Origin: Streptomyces malaysiensis subsp. samsunensis
Lineage (GTDB): Bacteria; Actinomycetota; Actinomycetes; Streptomycetales; Streptomycetaceae
DNA length: 64,000 nt
Assembly (NCBI RefSeq): GCF_024519315.1
Contig: NZ_JANIIC010000005.1
Location: 124,001-188,000, forward strand
Direction: 5' to 3'
The notes below the pieces were generated by a model. It was not told the origin of the DNA. It saw only the letters and a list, made by a program, of their open reading frames with translations, and made no database searches. The position numbers and the translations under genes were made by a program. Positions within the stretch are counted from its first letter, which is position 1, and each line of letters opens with the position of its first letter. Below, piece by piece: positions 42,169-50,515 of this stretch.

Positions 42169-43089
42169 ATGAACCACAACCGCAGGCTGTCCGCTGTGAT
42201 CGCGGTGTCCTGTGCCATCGCCGGTATGGGGCTCGTCGGCTGCGAGGAATCCACAAAGTCGGATTCGGACGCGTCCGCCACCAGGACCACTGCCGCTCCG
42301 AAGGAGACGGCCGATGAGGGCGCATTCACCGGCGCCAAGAAGTTCGAAATCGACGGCCGGTCGGTGAATGTGTCGTGTTCGGGTGCTCCGGCGGACGACA
42401 GGCCGGTCATCGTCCTGATGGCCGGGGGCGGCGATGGCCTGGAGAAGATGGCCGGCATCCAGAAGACCCTGAGCGGGAAGAACCGGGTCTGCTCCTACGA
42501 CCGGCTCGGCGAAGGCGCCAGCGACCAGCCCGACGGGACGCAGACCATCCGGAGCACGGGGAAGGTCCTCACCTCGGTGATCGACCGTGTCGCCGGTGAC
42601 CGTCCCGTCGTCCTCGCCGGGCATTCGCTGGGCGGACTGATCGCCGCCCGGTACGCCCCCGACCATCGGGACCGGGTCAAGGGGCTGGTCCTGATGGATG
42701 CCACCTCGCCGACCCAGACCGCCGATCTCAACAAGGGGATCCCCGAGTCCGCCACCGGCCCTGCGGCCGAATTGCGTGCGCGGACGCTGGCGATCCTCCA
42801 GGGAGGGAAGCCGGAGAGGCTCATGGTGCCCGACGGGGAGGTCCGTTCGGCCGGGGACATCCCGGTGGAGGTGATCCAGCACGGGAAGCGGTACCTCGAG
42901 CAGGTTCCCGACTACGGGCCGGACCTGGAGCGGGCGTGGTCCAACGGCCAGCGTGCGTGGCGCGGGGTCTCCAGCCGCAGCAGGCTGAGCACCGCCACCG
43001 AGAGCGAGCACTACATCTACGTCGACCAGCCCGATGTCGCCGTCCGGGCGATAGAGCGCGTCACCTCACAGGCCGCGGACCGCGCGTAA
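42169..43089 (+). CDS. Lipoprotein alpha/beta hydrolase
   Basis: The 306-residue protein has a lipoprotein signal ending GLVGC (Cys at about residue 25), a Thr/Ser-rich linker and an alpha/beta hydrolase domain. The oxyanion region is VIVLMAGGGDG, the nucleophile is the Ser in VLAGHSLGGLIAA, and a late His in ESEHYIYVDQP probably completes the triad. It acts at the outer face of the membrane on an ester or amide of unknown type. GGGGAGGA precedes the ATG. A conserved element upstream is shared with the CPBP/kinase operon. Confidence 0.82.
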   Translation: MNHNRRLSAVIAVSCAIAGMGLVGCEESTKSDSDASATRTTAAPKETADEGAFTGAKKFEIDGRSVNVSCSGAPADDRPVIVLMAGGGDGLEKMAGIQKTLSGKNRVCSYDRLGEGASDQPDGTQTIRSTGKVLTSVIDRVAGDRPVVLAGHSLGGLIAARYAPDHRDRVKGLVLMDATSPTQTADLNKGIPESATGPAAELRARTLAILQGGKPERLMVPDGEVRSAGDIPVEVIQHGKRYLEQVPDYGPDLERAWSNGQRAWRGVSSRSRLSTATESEHYIYVDQPDVAVRAIERVTSQAADRA

Positions 43090-43189
43090 ACCCCGCGCCG
43101 AGGCTCGCCCGGTCGGGGCCGACCGGTCATATCCGCCGGTCAAGCCGCCGATACAGCCTCTCGTCCATCCCGGAACCTCGGCGCTTGGG

Positions 43190-44203
43190 CGTCATGCACT
43201 TGCCGTGCGACGGCGCCGACTACCCGCTGGGCGTCCAGCCGTACCTGTGCACCCCGGACGGCACCGGGGTGTGGTTCGGCTCCAACCGGGACGGCGACCG
43301 GACCCGGCCGGCGCGGCTCGATCTGGCTACGACCACTCCACGGGCGAGAGCCGGCTGCTGTTCCGGCCCATGCCGCGCCTGGAGCCCGAGACCCTCGCCC
43401 CCATGTCACCGGTCACGATCACCGCACGCGACGGACTGGCCCTCCCCTCGTATCCGACCCTGCCCGTGGGGGCCGAGCCGGCCGGGCTCCCGCTGGTGCT
43501 GCTGGTCCACGGCGGGCCCTGGTCCCGCGACAGCTGGGGCTACAACCCCGTGGTGCAGTTGCTCGCCAACCGCGGGTACGCCGTGCTCCAGGTCAACTTC
43601 CGCGGCTCGACCGGCTACGGCAAGGCGTTCCTCAGAGCCGGTATCGGGGAGCTGGCCGGGAAGATGCACGAGGACCTCATCGACGCCGTCGAATGGGCCG
43701 TCGGGGAGGGGTATGCGGACCGGGACCGCGTCGCGATCTTCGGTGGTTCCTACGGCGGTTACGCCGCCCTGGTCGGTGTCACCTTCACCCCCGATGTCTT
43801 CGCCGCCGCGATCGACTTCTGCGGCCCCTCGAACCTCGTCACCTTCCTCCGGACCGTGCCGGAGTTCGTGAAGCCGCAGCTGGTCAACAACTGGTACCTC
43901 TACGCCGGAAACCCCGACGACACCGAGCAGGAGAGGAAGCTGCGGACACGTTCGCCGATCAGCCGGGTGGACGAGATCCGCACCCCGTTGATGGTGGTCC
44001 AGGGCGGCAATGACGTCCGCGTCGTCAAGGCCGAGTCCGACCAGGTCGTCGAGGCGCTGCGGGCCCGTGGCATCGAGGTCGAGTACCTGGTCAAGGACGA
44101 CGAGGGCCATGGCTTCGTGAACCCGGAGAACAACATCGACGTGTACCGCGCGGCCGACCGCTTCCTCGCCCGCCACCTCGGCGGACGGCCGGACACGCGG
44201 TAG
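43190..44203 (+). pseudogene. S9 family (prolyl oligopeptidase-like) peptidase, propeller deleted
   Basis: The C-terminal hydrolase domain is intact in one frame: VLLVHGGPWSRDSWGYNP, the Ser in IFGGSYGGYAALV, Asp in VVQGGNDVRV and His in DDEGHGF. The N-terminal beta-propeller is reduced to about 45 residues (PLGVQPYLCTPDGTGVWFGS) in another frame, and the frames break at about 43325, where a propeller segment joins YDHSTGESRLLFRPMP. Complete members are about 600 residues. An ATG at 43406 could still give a stand-alone catalytic domain, but I call the gene broken. Confidence 0.65.
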
Positions 44204-44263
44204 CCGACGCCCGCCCGCACTCACGCCCCACCGGCAAACGACTACGTGGTGAGTTGATTTCGC

Positions 44264-44962
44264 ATGACCGAACAGACACGCCCCTCCCACCCGACGATCG
44301 ACCCGCACGGCGCGGTCCAGCCCCCGGAACACCGGGCCCGGCAGAAGACACCGCTCGAGCAGATGGGCGGCACGACCGGCCTGGTGTACATGATGCTGCC
44401 GGTCGTGGCCTTCGTCCTCGCCAACTCCTCCTACGGGCTGACGGCCGCCATCTGCACCGCCGTAGGCGTGGCGCTGGCCATCTCCGTACTGCGCCTGGTG
44501 CGCAAGGAGTCGGTGCAGCCCGCGCTCTCCGGCCTGTTCGGCGTCGCGACCGCGTCGTTCATCGCCTGGAAGACCGGATCGGCCAAGGGGTTCTTCCTGA
44601 CGGGCATCTGGGCCAACCTCGCGCTCGCCGTGCTCTTCCTGGTCTCGGTCCTCGTACGGCGGCCGCTGGCCGGAGTCGTCTGGGGCGCGCTCAACGGCAC
44701 CGGCACCGCCTGGCTCAAGGACAAGCCCTCGCGCCACTACTACGACATCGCCACCCTCACCCTGGTGGGCGTCTTCGCCGCCCGGGTCGCCGTACAGCAG
44801 TGGCTCTACGACCAGGACCGTACGGGCTGGCTGGCCGTCGCGAAGATCGCGATGGGCTACCCCCTCCTCGCCCTGGCCTTCCTGGTCGTGCTGTGGGCGG
44901 GCCGTCGCTCGGGCAAGCGGCTCAAGGCCCTGGCGGGACAGCGGCCCACCGGATCGAGCTGA
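44264..44962 (+). CDS. DUF3159 membrane protein
   Basis: The 232-residue protein has a soluble N-terminus and about six membrane segments. Recognisable DUF3159 features are the GGTTGLVYMMLPVVAFVLAN start of the membrane part, GLFGVATASFIAWKTGSAKG and the RHYYDIATLTLVGVFAARV region. The family is widespread in actinobacteria but has no established function. It precedes the GPP34 gene by 50 bases. Confidence 0.85.
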   Translation: MTEQTRPSHPTIDPHGAVQPPEHRARQKTPLEQMGGTTGLVYMMLPVVAFVLANSSYGLTAAICTAVGVALAISVLRLVRKESVQPALSGLFGVATASFIAWKTGSAKGFFLTGIWANLALAVLFLVSVLVRRPLAGVVWGALNGTGTAWLKDKPSRHYYDIATLTLVGVFAARVAVQQWLYDQDRTGWLAVAKIAMGYPLLALAFLVVLWAGRRSGKRLKALAGQRPTGSS

Positions 44963-45012
44963 CCCGCCGCGGCCCGTACGTCCGCCGGCGCCGAGAACCC
45001 CGAGGAGAAACC

Positions 45013-45711
45013 ATGACCTTGACCCTGCCCCAGCGCCTGTATCTGCTCTGCTACACCGTGGACAAAGGCAAGTTCGAACTCACCAACCTCCAGGGGCGCG
45101 GCCAGTTGCTGCGCGCCGCGGCGCTGACCGAGCTGACGCTCGACGGGCTGCTCGGCTCCGAGGGAACGAAGGTCATCCGGTCGTCCACCGAACCACCCGG
45201 CGATCCGTTCCTCGCCGAGGTGTGGCGTGACGTACCCGCGGAGAAGCCGAAGAGCTGGCTTCCGCTCGTGCACGACAAGGCCCATACGGCGGAGAAGCCC
45301 GTCAGCGCACAGCTCGAGGCGCGGGGTGCGATCACGGTCCAGCACGAGAGGCGGCTGAAGCTGCTCGCCGTCAGCCGGGTCGCCGTCAACGATCCGCGGG
45401 AGGTGCTGGCCCTTCAGGAGAAGGTGCGCGCCGCCGTGCTCGGCGCCCCCGATCCGGCGGCGATCCCGATGGACGAGCTGACCATGGCCGTGTTCGCGGC
45501 CGAGGTCGAGGTCACCAGCGTGTTCAGCGGGGCGGAGCGCGGCGGGCACAAGCGGGCACTCGCGAAACTCGCCGCACACTTCGACACCCTCGTCCCCGGT
45601 CTGCGTGGCGCGCTGCGCGCTTCGTATCTGTCCAGCAGGGCCGTCGGTGGCGGCTGGGGCGCCGGTGAGTCACCCATGGACGCCACGCAAGGGAGTGGAA
45701 TCACTCGGTGA
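45013..45711 (+). CDS. GPP34 (GOLPH3-like) family protein
   Basis: The 232-residue protein matches GPP34/GOLPH3-like proteins: LTLPQRLYLLCYTVDKGKFE at the start, RAAALTELTLDGLL and ITVQHERRLKLLAVSRVAVN. Eukaryotic relatives bind phosphoinositides; the actinobacterial role is unknown, though many neighbours are regulators. The ATG at 45013 has CGAGGAGAAA before it. Its last 11 bases overlap the convergent TetR gene. Confidence 0.85.
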   Translation: MTLTLPQRLYLLCYTVDKGKFELTNLQGRGQLLRAAALTELTLDGLLGSEGTKVIRSSTEPPGDPFLAEVWRDVPAEKPKSWLPLVHDKAHTAEKPVSAQLEARGAITVQHERRLKLLAVSRVAVNDPREVLALQEKVRAAVLGAPDPAAIPMDELTMAVFAAEVEVTSVFSGAERGGHKRALAKLAAHFDTLVPGLRGALRASYLSSRAVGGGWGAGESPMDATQGSGITR

Positions 45712-46348
45712 CCGGGTCCCCCACGGCTCCCCCGGTGGCGTTGCGGACGGCGTGCGCGACCCGTTCGGAGGCGTCGGCGAATTCCCGGGGGTCGGTGCCC
45801 CCGAGGAGGGCGGCGCCGATCTCCTCGTTGATGACCCGCAGCGCGGCCGAGGCCGCCGCGGCGTGCAGGCGTACCTGGAGGTCGTCGGCCGGGAGCTTCA
45901 GCCGCACCGCGATGATCTCGGCCATTTCGCGCTCCACCTGGTCGCAGGTCATCAGCCAGGCGGTGCGGATGGCCGGCTCCCTGTCGGCCAGCAGGATCAT
46001 CTTCATCGCGAGCATGTCGTCGGCCCGATTGACCTCGTCGGCTTCACGGCCGTATCTGGTGGCCTCCGCGGCGATGTGCTCTTCCAGGGAGAGGTTCTCG
46101 GGCCAGCTGCGCAGCATGGACATCTCCCATTCCACGCCCTGCGTCACGATGGGCTCGGCACAGCTCTCCTTGCTGCGGAAGTGCCGCCAGATGGTGCGCG
46201 TCGACAGACCCACGGCCTCGGCGATCTGATCGCCGCTGGTCCCGTCCACGCCGTGCTCCCAGAACAGACGGGCCGCCTCCCGTGAGATCTCCAGTCGCAA
46301 GCGATGGCGCCGGTGCTCACTCATCCCGCTGCGCTTGTTCGATGCCAC
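45701..46348 (-). CDS. TetR family transcriptional regulator
   Basis: The 215-residue repressor has an N-terminal HTH (RLRLEISREAARLFWEHGVD, then DQIAEAVGLSTRTIWRHFRSKE without a gap) and a helical domain with the C-terminal pattern VINEEIGAALLGGTDPREFA. A GTG at 46348 follows GGAGCGGC; an ATG at 46324 is the alternative. A 21-base imperfect palindrome at 46395-46415 upstream is a likely self-operator. It is convergent with the GPP34 gene, so that gene is not an obvious target. Confidence 0.87.
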   Translation of the reverse strand: MASNKRSGMSEHRRHRLRLEISREAARLFWEHGVDGTSGDQIAEAVGLSTRTIWRHFRSKESCAEPIVTQGVEWEMSMLRSWPENLSLEEHIAAEATRYGREADEVNRADDMLAMKMILLADREPAIRTAWLMTCDQVEREMAEIIAVRLKLPADDLQVRLHAAAASAALRVINEEIGAALLGGTDPREFADASERVAHAVRNATGGAVGDPVTE

Positions 46349-46394
46349 GCCGCTCCGTCTCCGCTCTATCGCCCACCCCGGTACATCAAGTGTC

Positions 46395-46415
46395 ATAGCG
46401 ACAGTTAGTGACTAT
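46395..46415. promoter_or_regulatory. 21-bp imperfect palindrome upstream of TetR gene
   Basis: ATAG-CGACAGTTAGTGA-CTAT has mirrored ATAG/CTAT ends and AC/GT inner pairs. It lies about 47 bases upstream of the TetR start and probably serves as its operator. Confidence 0.5.
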
Positions 46416-46462
46416 CTGCGCCACCTGGCGCCGCCGGCTTCCTCCGCGGGGCGGTGCGGGCG

Positions 46463-47122
46463 TCAGGTCACCAGGCCCTGGCGGTAGGCGTAGACGACCG
46501 CCTGCACGCGGTCGCGGAGTCCGAGTTTGGTGAGGATGCGTGACACGAAGGTCTTGACGGTCTCCTGGCTGATCACGAGGGCCCCGGCGATTTCGCTGTT
46601 GGACAGGCCGTCCGCGATGAGGCGGAGGACCTCCAGTTCGCGGGGGGTCAGCGGGATGTTGTGCGCGGTGCCGTCGGGAGGCCGGATGCGGGCGGCGTAC
46701 GTGCCCACGAGCTGGCGGGTCACCTCGGGGTCCAGCAGCGCCGCGCCGGTGGCCACGGTCCGGATCCCGTGCAGCAGCTGGGATGGCGGCGCGTCCTTGA
46801 GGAGGAAGCCGCTCGCCCCCGCGCGCAGCGCCTCGTAGACGTATTTGTCCAGGTTGAACGTGGTCACCACGAGCACCTTGACCGGACGCGGCACCCCGGC
46901 GCCGGCCAGCAGGCGGGTGGCCTCGATGCCGTCGAGCACCGGCATCCGTACGTCCATCACCACGACGTCCGGGCGCAGCCGCCCGGCGAGGTCGACCGCG
47001 GTCTGCCCGTCCCCGCACTCGCCCACCACCTCGAGGTCGGGCTGAGCGTCGATGATCGTCACCAGTCCGGTGCGGACCAGCACCTGGTCGTCGCAGACCA
47101 GGACCCGGATCGATTCGGTCAC
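46463..47122 (-). CDS. LuxR/NarL-family response regulator
   Basis: The 219-residue regulator has a receiver domain (acidic DD at 11-12, phospho-acceptor Asp57 in VVVMDVRMP, Lys in GFLLKDAP) and a C-terminal LuxR HTH (LTPRELEVLRLIADGLSNSE, SQETVKTFVSRILTKLGLRD). It starts at GTG 47122, which overlaps the kinase stop (GTGA). It pairs with the NarL-type kinase and a CPBP protease in one operon. Confidence 0.92.
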   Translation of the reverse strand: MTESIRVLVCDDQVLVRTGLVTIIDAQPDLEVVGECGDGQTAVDLAGRLRPDVVVMDVRMPVLDGIEATRLLAGAGVPRPVKVLVVTTFNLDKYVYEALRAGASGFLLKDAPPSQLLHGIRTVATGAALLDPEVTRQLVGTYAARIRPPDGTAHNIPLTPRELEVLRLIADGLSNSEIAGALVISQETVKTFVSRILTKLGLRDRVQAVVYAYRQGLVT

Positions 47123-48276
47123 GACGCGCTCCCCGCGGGTATGCGTGCCCGGACCACGAAGCCGCCACCGGTCCGGTGGCCCGCGTGGAAGTCGCCGCCC
47201 AGGACGTCGACCCGTTCCCGGAGACCGGCCAGGCCCCGTCCGCTGCCGCCGGGTGAGCCGGCCCGTGTGCCGGAACCGTCCGTGCCGACCTCCACGGTGA
47301 TCTCCCTTTCGCCGTGGCGCACCTGGACCGAGGTGCGGCCGCCGTGAGCGTACTTGAGGGCGTTCGTCAGGGCCTCCTGCACCACCCGGTAGGCCACGAG
47401 GTCGGCGCTGCCGGTCGACTCCGCCGGTGTGCCCTCCTCGGTGAACTCCACCGGCTGCCCGGCCCGGCGCGTCTGTTCCACGAGCGTGAGGAACCGGCCG
47501 ACAGCCGGTGTCCTGGACTCCGGGCCGTAGTCGGGGTTGAGCAGGTCGAGCAGATGGCGCAGGTCGGTGATGGCCCGCCGGCCGGTGTCGGTGACCGCGG
47601 TCAGGGCCTGGTCGAGGCGGTCCGGCGCGGCGGTCAGATAGCGCGCCGCCTCCGCCTGCACCACCATCGCCGTCACATGGTGGGTCACCACATCGTGGAG
47701 CTCGCGGGCGATGCGGGTGCGTTCGGCGGTACGGGTGTCCTCGGCGACACGGCGGCGGCGTTCGGCCTCCGCGACCCGGGTCGAGCGCAGCCACGCCCCG
47801 ATGCCCCAGGGGAGGGCCAGCGCCAGGTAGTACATCACGAACTCGCTGGGCGCCTCGGCGCCCGAACCGAGCCGGTACAGCGCGACCCCCAGCGGCACAT
47901 ACGCCACGGAGGACAGGAGCGCGGTGACGCGCCGGTGCCGTTCCAGATGGGCCCCCACGCTCAGCAGCGCGATGGGCACCGCGGTGCCCGCGAACGAGTG
48001 GTAACCGCGGAGCTGGTCCACGGCGAAGCCGAGCGACACCAGGGCCAGACAGACGACCGGCCACCGCCGGCGCACGGCGAGCGGAAGGGACTGGAGGGCG
48101 ACGGCCGCGACGGCCAGCGTGTCGAAGGGGCGGGCCGGCAGACCGCCGACTTGCGTCCCGTGGTTGTGGAACTCCGGTACGAGCGATCCGGCGAGGAGCA
48201 GCAGCCCGAACGGGAGATCCCGGACCGTGACGTCAAGCCGGTGCCACACCTCCGGGATCCGCCGAAGACTGATCAT
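47119..48276 (-). CDS. NarL-type sensor histidine kinase
   Basis: The 385-residue kinase has five or so N-terminal membrane segments and a HisKA_3 domain with the phospho-acceptor His194 in RIARELHDVVTHHVTAMVVQ. The ATPase part has VVQEALTNALKYAHG and a GRGLAGLRERV end. This matches the DesK/NarX-like kinases of Streptomyces, which sense membrane or envelope signals. Its ATG overlaps the end of the CPBP gene (ATGA) and its end overlaps the regulator start, so all three are coupled. Confidence 0.9.
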   Translation of the reverse strand: MISLRRIPEVWHRLDVTVRDLPFGLLLLAGSLVPEFHNHGTQVGGLPARPFDTLAVAAVALQSLPLAVRRRWPVVCLALVSLGFAVDQLRGYHSFAGTAVPIALLSVGAHLERHRRVTALLSSVAYVPLGVALYRLGSGAEAPSEFVMYYLALALPWGIGAWLRSTRVAEAERRRRVAEDTRTAERTRIARELHDVVTHHVTAMVVQAEAARYLTAAPDRLDQALTAVTDTGRRAITDLRHLLDLLNPDYGPESRTPAVGRFLTLVEQTRRAGQPVEFTEEGTPAESTGSADLVAYRVVQEALTNALKYAHGGRTSVQVRHGEREITVEVGTDGSGTRAGSPGGSGRGLAGLRERVDVLGGDFHAGHRTGGGFVVRARIPAGSAS

Positions 48277-49109
48277 CGGGCGAGTCTAGCGGTGGCGGCG
48301 GCCCGGTCGGCGCGACGGCGACGGGGCATCAGATGGCCGCGCCGACGGGCCAGCCACATGAACACGATCGTCACCAGCACACCGAACAGCACCGTGTACA
48401 GACTGCCCTCCGGGCCGAACTCACCGCCGGTGACGGCCGCCGGGCCCGAGGTCGCGGAGTCCAGCAGCCCCTGCGAGGTGCCGTTGCCGGAAACCTCGGT
48501 GCTGAAGATGCCGGATATGGCGAAGTTCCAGCCGAAGTGCAGGCCGATGGGCAGCCACAGGTTGCGGGTGGCGGCGTACGCGGCGCCGAGCATGCCGCCC
48601 GCCTCGATCGCGATGGCGATGGCACCCCACAGGCTGGCGTGCGGGTTGAGCAGATGCGACAGGCCGAACAGCACACCGGTGGACGTCAGCGCGATCCATG
48701 TGCCGAGGCGCTCCTCGACGATCCGGAACAGAACACCGCGGTACAGCAGTTCCTCCGTGACCGCCGCCCCGGCCATGAAGCCGGACAGCCCCACCGCGCC
48801 CGTGGGCGAGCCCAGGCCATCGACCTCGTAGTACCCGAGGAAGGCGATGTTCGCGATGACGAACCCGCACATCACGACGCCGATCAGGGCTCCCCGGCCG
48901 AGCGCGGCCGTGGCGCCTTCCCGGGCCACCTCCGCGACCGGGCGGCGCTCGGTCCGCCGTACCACCCACCCGTAGACCAGCACCGCGAGCACGGCCGTCA
49001 GGACGCCGATGGCCAGCGTGAGCCACGCGTGCCCGTCCACCGCGGCGAGGCCCTGGCCACCGAGGAAGGCGACCGCCCCGACGGCCACCAACTGCCAAAC
49101 GAGTCTCAT
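48273..49109 (-). CDS. CPBP family intramembrane glutamic protease
   Basis: The 278-residue protein has about seven membrane segments. CPBP motifs are present: AAVTEELLYRGVLFRIV (paired Glu and Arg), STGVLFGLSHLLNPH (His) and GLHFGWNFAIS (His, Asn). This family includes Rce1-like proteases and bacteriocin self-immunity proteins. AAGGAG precedes the ATG at 49109; a GTG two codons earlier is possible. Being first in an operon with a kinase and regulator, it may process an envelope component or signal for them. Confidence 0.87.
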   Translation of the reverse strand: MRLVWQLVAVGAVAFLGGQGLAAVDGHAWLTLAIGVLTAVLAVLVYGWVVRRTERRPVAEVAREGATAALGRGALIGVVMCGFVIANIAFLGYYEVDGLGSPTGAVGLSGFMAGAAVTEELLYRGVLFRIVEERLGTWIALTSTGVLFGLSHLLNPHASLWGAIAIAIEAGGMLGAAYAATRNLWLPIGLHFGWNFAISGIFSTEVSGNGTSQGLLDSATSGPAAVTGGEFGPEGSLYTVLFGVLVTIVFMWLARRRGHLMPRRRRADRAAATARLAR

Positions 49110-49425
49110 GACCACTCCTTCACCCGATCCACGGCGGGGCGCCGCGACCGCGTCGAACGCTACGGATCCGGTGGCCAGGAATCGTCACCACACGGTGGAC
49201 ACCCGCGTGTAGCTCGCTCGGGGGACAAACACCCGGACAGTGACAGCGACTGCTACGCCATTCCGAACGGGGGCCATGTGGTCGTCACCTACTCGGGCAC
49301 CGGTTCATACGATCGCTGGCGGTGTGCTGAGTACGGACACGCCTGACCCGGCTCCGCCTTCCGCGCCGGTCTCGGCGGGAACCGCCGGGCCGCGCGTCCC
49401 GCCGGGCCGCGCGCCGCGGACGGGG
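49110..49425. other. Promoter region of the CPBP/kinase operon
   Basis: These 316 bases hold no gene. The conserved element at 49155-49228 is the only structure I found. Confidence 0.5.
49155..49228 (-). promoter_or_regulatory. 74-bp conserved upstream element, copy 2
   Basis: Read on the minus strand, it is an ungapped match, about 88 percent identical, to 42004-42077 and lies about 45 bases upstream of the CPBP start. The shared elements suggest a common promoter or that the LuxR-type regulator of this operon binds both. Confidence 0.7.
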
Positions 49426-49845
49426 TCAGGCGGGCAGCTTCGTGTCGACGACGCAGCTGATCTCGATGACCTGGCCGGGGAAGGTCAGTTCGGTGACGCC
49501 CAAGACCGTGCTGACCGGGCGGTGGTGGCCGAAGTACGCCAGGTTGCCCTCCGCCGTCGCCGCGGCGTTCCGGCGCAGGTGCACCACGTACAGGGTCTGC
49601 GAGACGACCTGGTTACGGGTGACGCCGTAGTGGTCCAGGACCTTGTCGATGTTGATGTAGGTCCGCTGGAGCTGGGCGTCGAAATCGTCCGCGTGGAGGA
49701 ACTCGCCCGCCTCGTCGAGCGAGAGCTGTCCGGAGACATGGATCAGGTCGCCGGACCTGATCGCCTGCGAGTAGCCGAAGTCGCTCTCGGCCGGCACGTC
49801 GTGGTTGAAGACATCGATGGTGGCCGACGGTGTTCGCCCTTCCGT
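49426..49845 (-). CDS. RidA family (YjgF) protein with no standard start codon
   Basis: The conserved part starts around TIDVFNHDVPAESDFGYSQA and continues with IHVSGQLSLDEAGEFLHADD, then RRNAAATAEGNLAYFG and LTFPGQVIEISCVVDTKLPA. It is a full-length RidA/YjgF-type protein, members of which hydrolyse reactive enamine or imine intermediates. No ATG, GTG or TTG lies in frame within 20 codons upstream of the conserved part; the nearest is a GTG at 49908. An ACG at 49845 follows AAGAGAGAAA and would give 139 residues, a normal length. The gene is divergent from an HxlR regulator. Confidence 0.75.
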   Translation of the reverse strand, partial: TEGRTPSATIDVFNHDVPAESDFGYSQAIRSGDLIHVSGQLSLDEAGEFLHADDFDAQLQRTYINIDKVLDHYGVTRNQVVSQTLYVVHLRRNAAATAEGNLAYFGHHRPVSTVLGVTELTFPGQVIEISCVVDTKLPA

Positions 49846-49860
49846 TTTCTCTCTCTTGCG

Positions 49861-49879
49861 GTTACTCGGGAACTGTAAG
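49861..49879. promoter_or_regulatory. HxlR-type operator candidate
   Basis: The sequence has TTAC and GTAA half sites nine bases apart (49862-49878), typical of HxlR-family operators. It lies 52 bases before the HxlR gene and just upstream of the RidA coding region, so it could govern both. Confidence 0.5.
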
Positions 49880-49930
49880 AGAGTGAGGCCCGACCTGGAA
49901 GAACGCACTTTTCGGTGACCGAGGAACCTC

Positions 49931-50320
49931 ATGGTGACCAAGCGGCTGCTCAAGGGCCTGCCCGAGGACGCGGACCTCAGGCGGGTGGACTCCCTGGCGC
50001 GGGAGATCTTCTCGGACGTCGCCAACAAGTGGGCGTTCCTCATCGTCGAGGCGCTCGGCGAGCGCACCCTGCGCTTCGGCGAGTTGCGGAACGAGGTCGA
50101 GGGCGTCAGCCACAAGATGCTCACCCAGAACCTGCGCATGCTGGAGCGCAACGGCCTGGTCGAGCGCACGGTGCACCCCACCGTGCCGCCACGGGTCGAG
50201 TACACCCTCACCGAGCCGGGCCAGGCCCTGCGGGCGACGGTCGACGCCATGTGCGGCTGGACCCACCGGTACCTCGGCCACATCGAGGACGCGCGCGATC
50301 GCTTTGGCCAACGACCCTAG
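49931..50320 (+). CDS. HxlR family transcriptional regulator
   Basis: The 129-residue protein has the HxlR winged helix: VANKWAFLIVEALGERTLRF, LRNEVEGVSHKMLTQNLRML and ERNGLVERTVHPTVPPRVEY. Members often sense redox or reactive electrophiles, in some cases through a conserved Cys. The single visible Cys here is near the C-terminus (MCGWTHR). It is divergent from RidA, which handles reactive metabolites, so the two may form one stress response. Confidence 0.9.
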   Translation: MVTKRLLKGLPEDADLRRVDSLAREIFSDVANKWAFLIVEALGERTLRFGELRNEVEGVSHKMLTQNLRMLERNGLVERTVHPTVPPRVEYTLTEPGQALRATVDAMCGWTHRYLGHIEDARDRFGQRP

Positions 50321-50383
50321 GGCCTGTCCCGGCCCGTCCGGCGGCGATGTCTTCGCGCACGTCAAGGGGTTCACCGCCAATTT

Positions 50384-50418
50384 GGACCGTACCATTGACA
50401 CCCAATGGTCTAGTCCTG
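50384..50418. promoter_or_regulatory. DasR-type (dre) operator before the chitinase gene
   Basis: The sequence AATGGTCTAGTCCTG at 50404-50418 resembles the Streptomyces dre consensus ACTGGTCTAGACCACT. An inverse half, GGACCGTACCA, lies at 50384-50394. Chitinase promoters in the genus carry such TGGTCTAGACC repeats bound by DasR, which responds to glucosamine phosphate. Confidence 0.7.
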
Positions 50419-50515
50419 TTTCCTCGGGGGCGCGCGGCCTGCCCGTGCCTTCCGATCGTCCCTTCTCCCACCTCAGTTCGGCTCCGCCTTCCCCCCACAC
50501 CTAGGAGCGGTCTTC

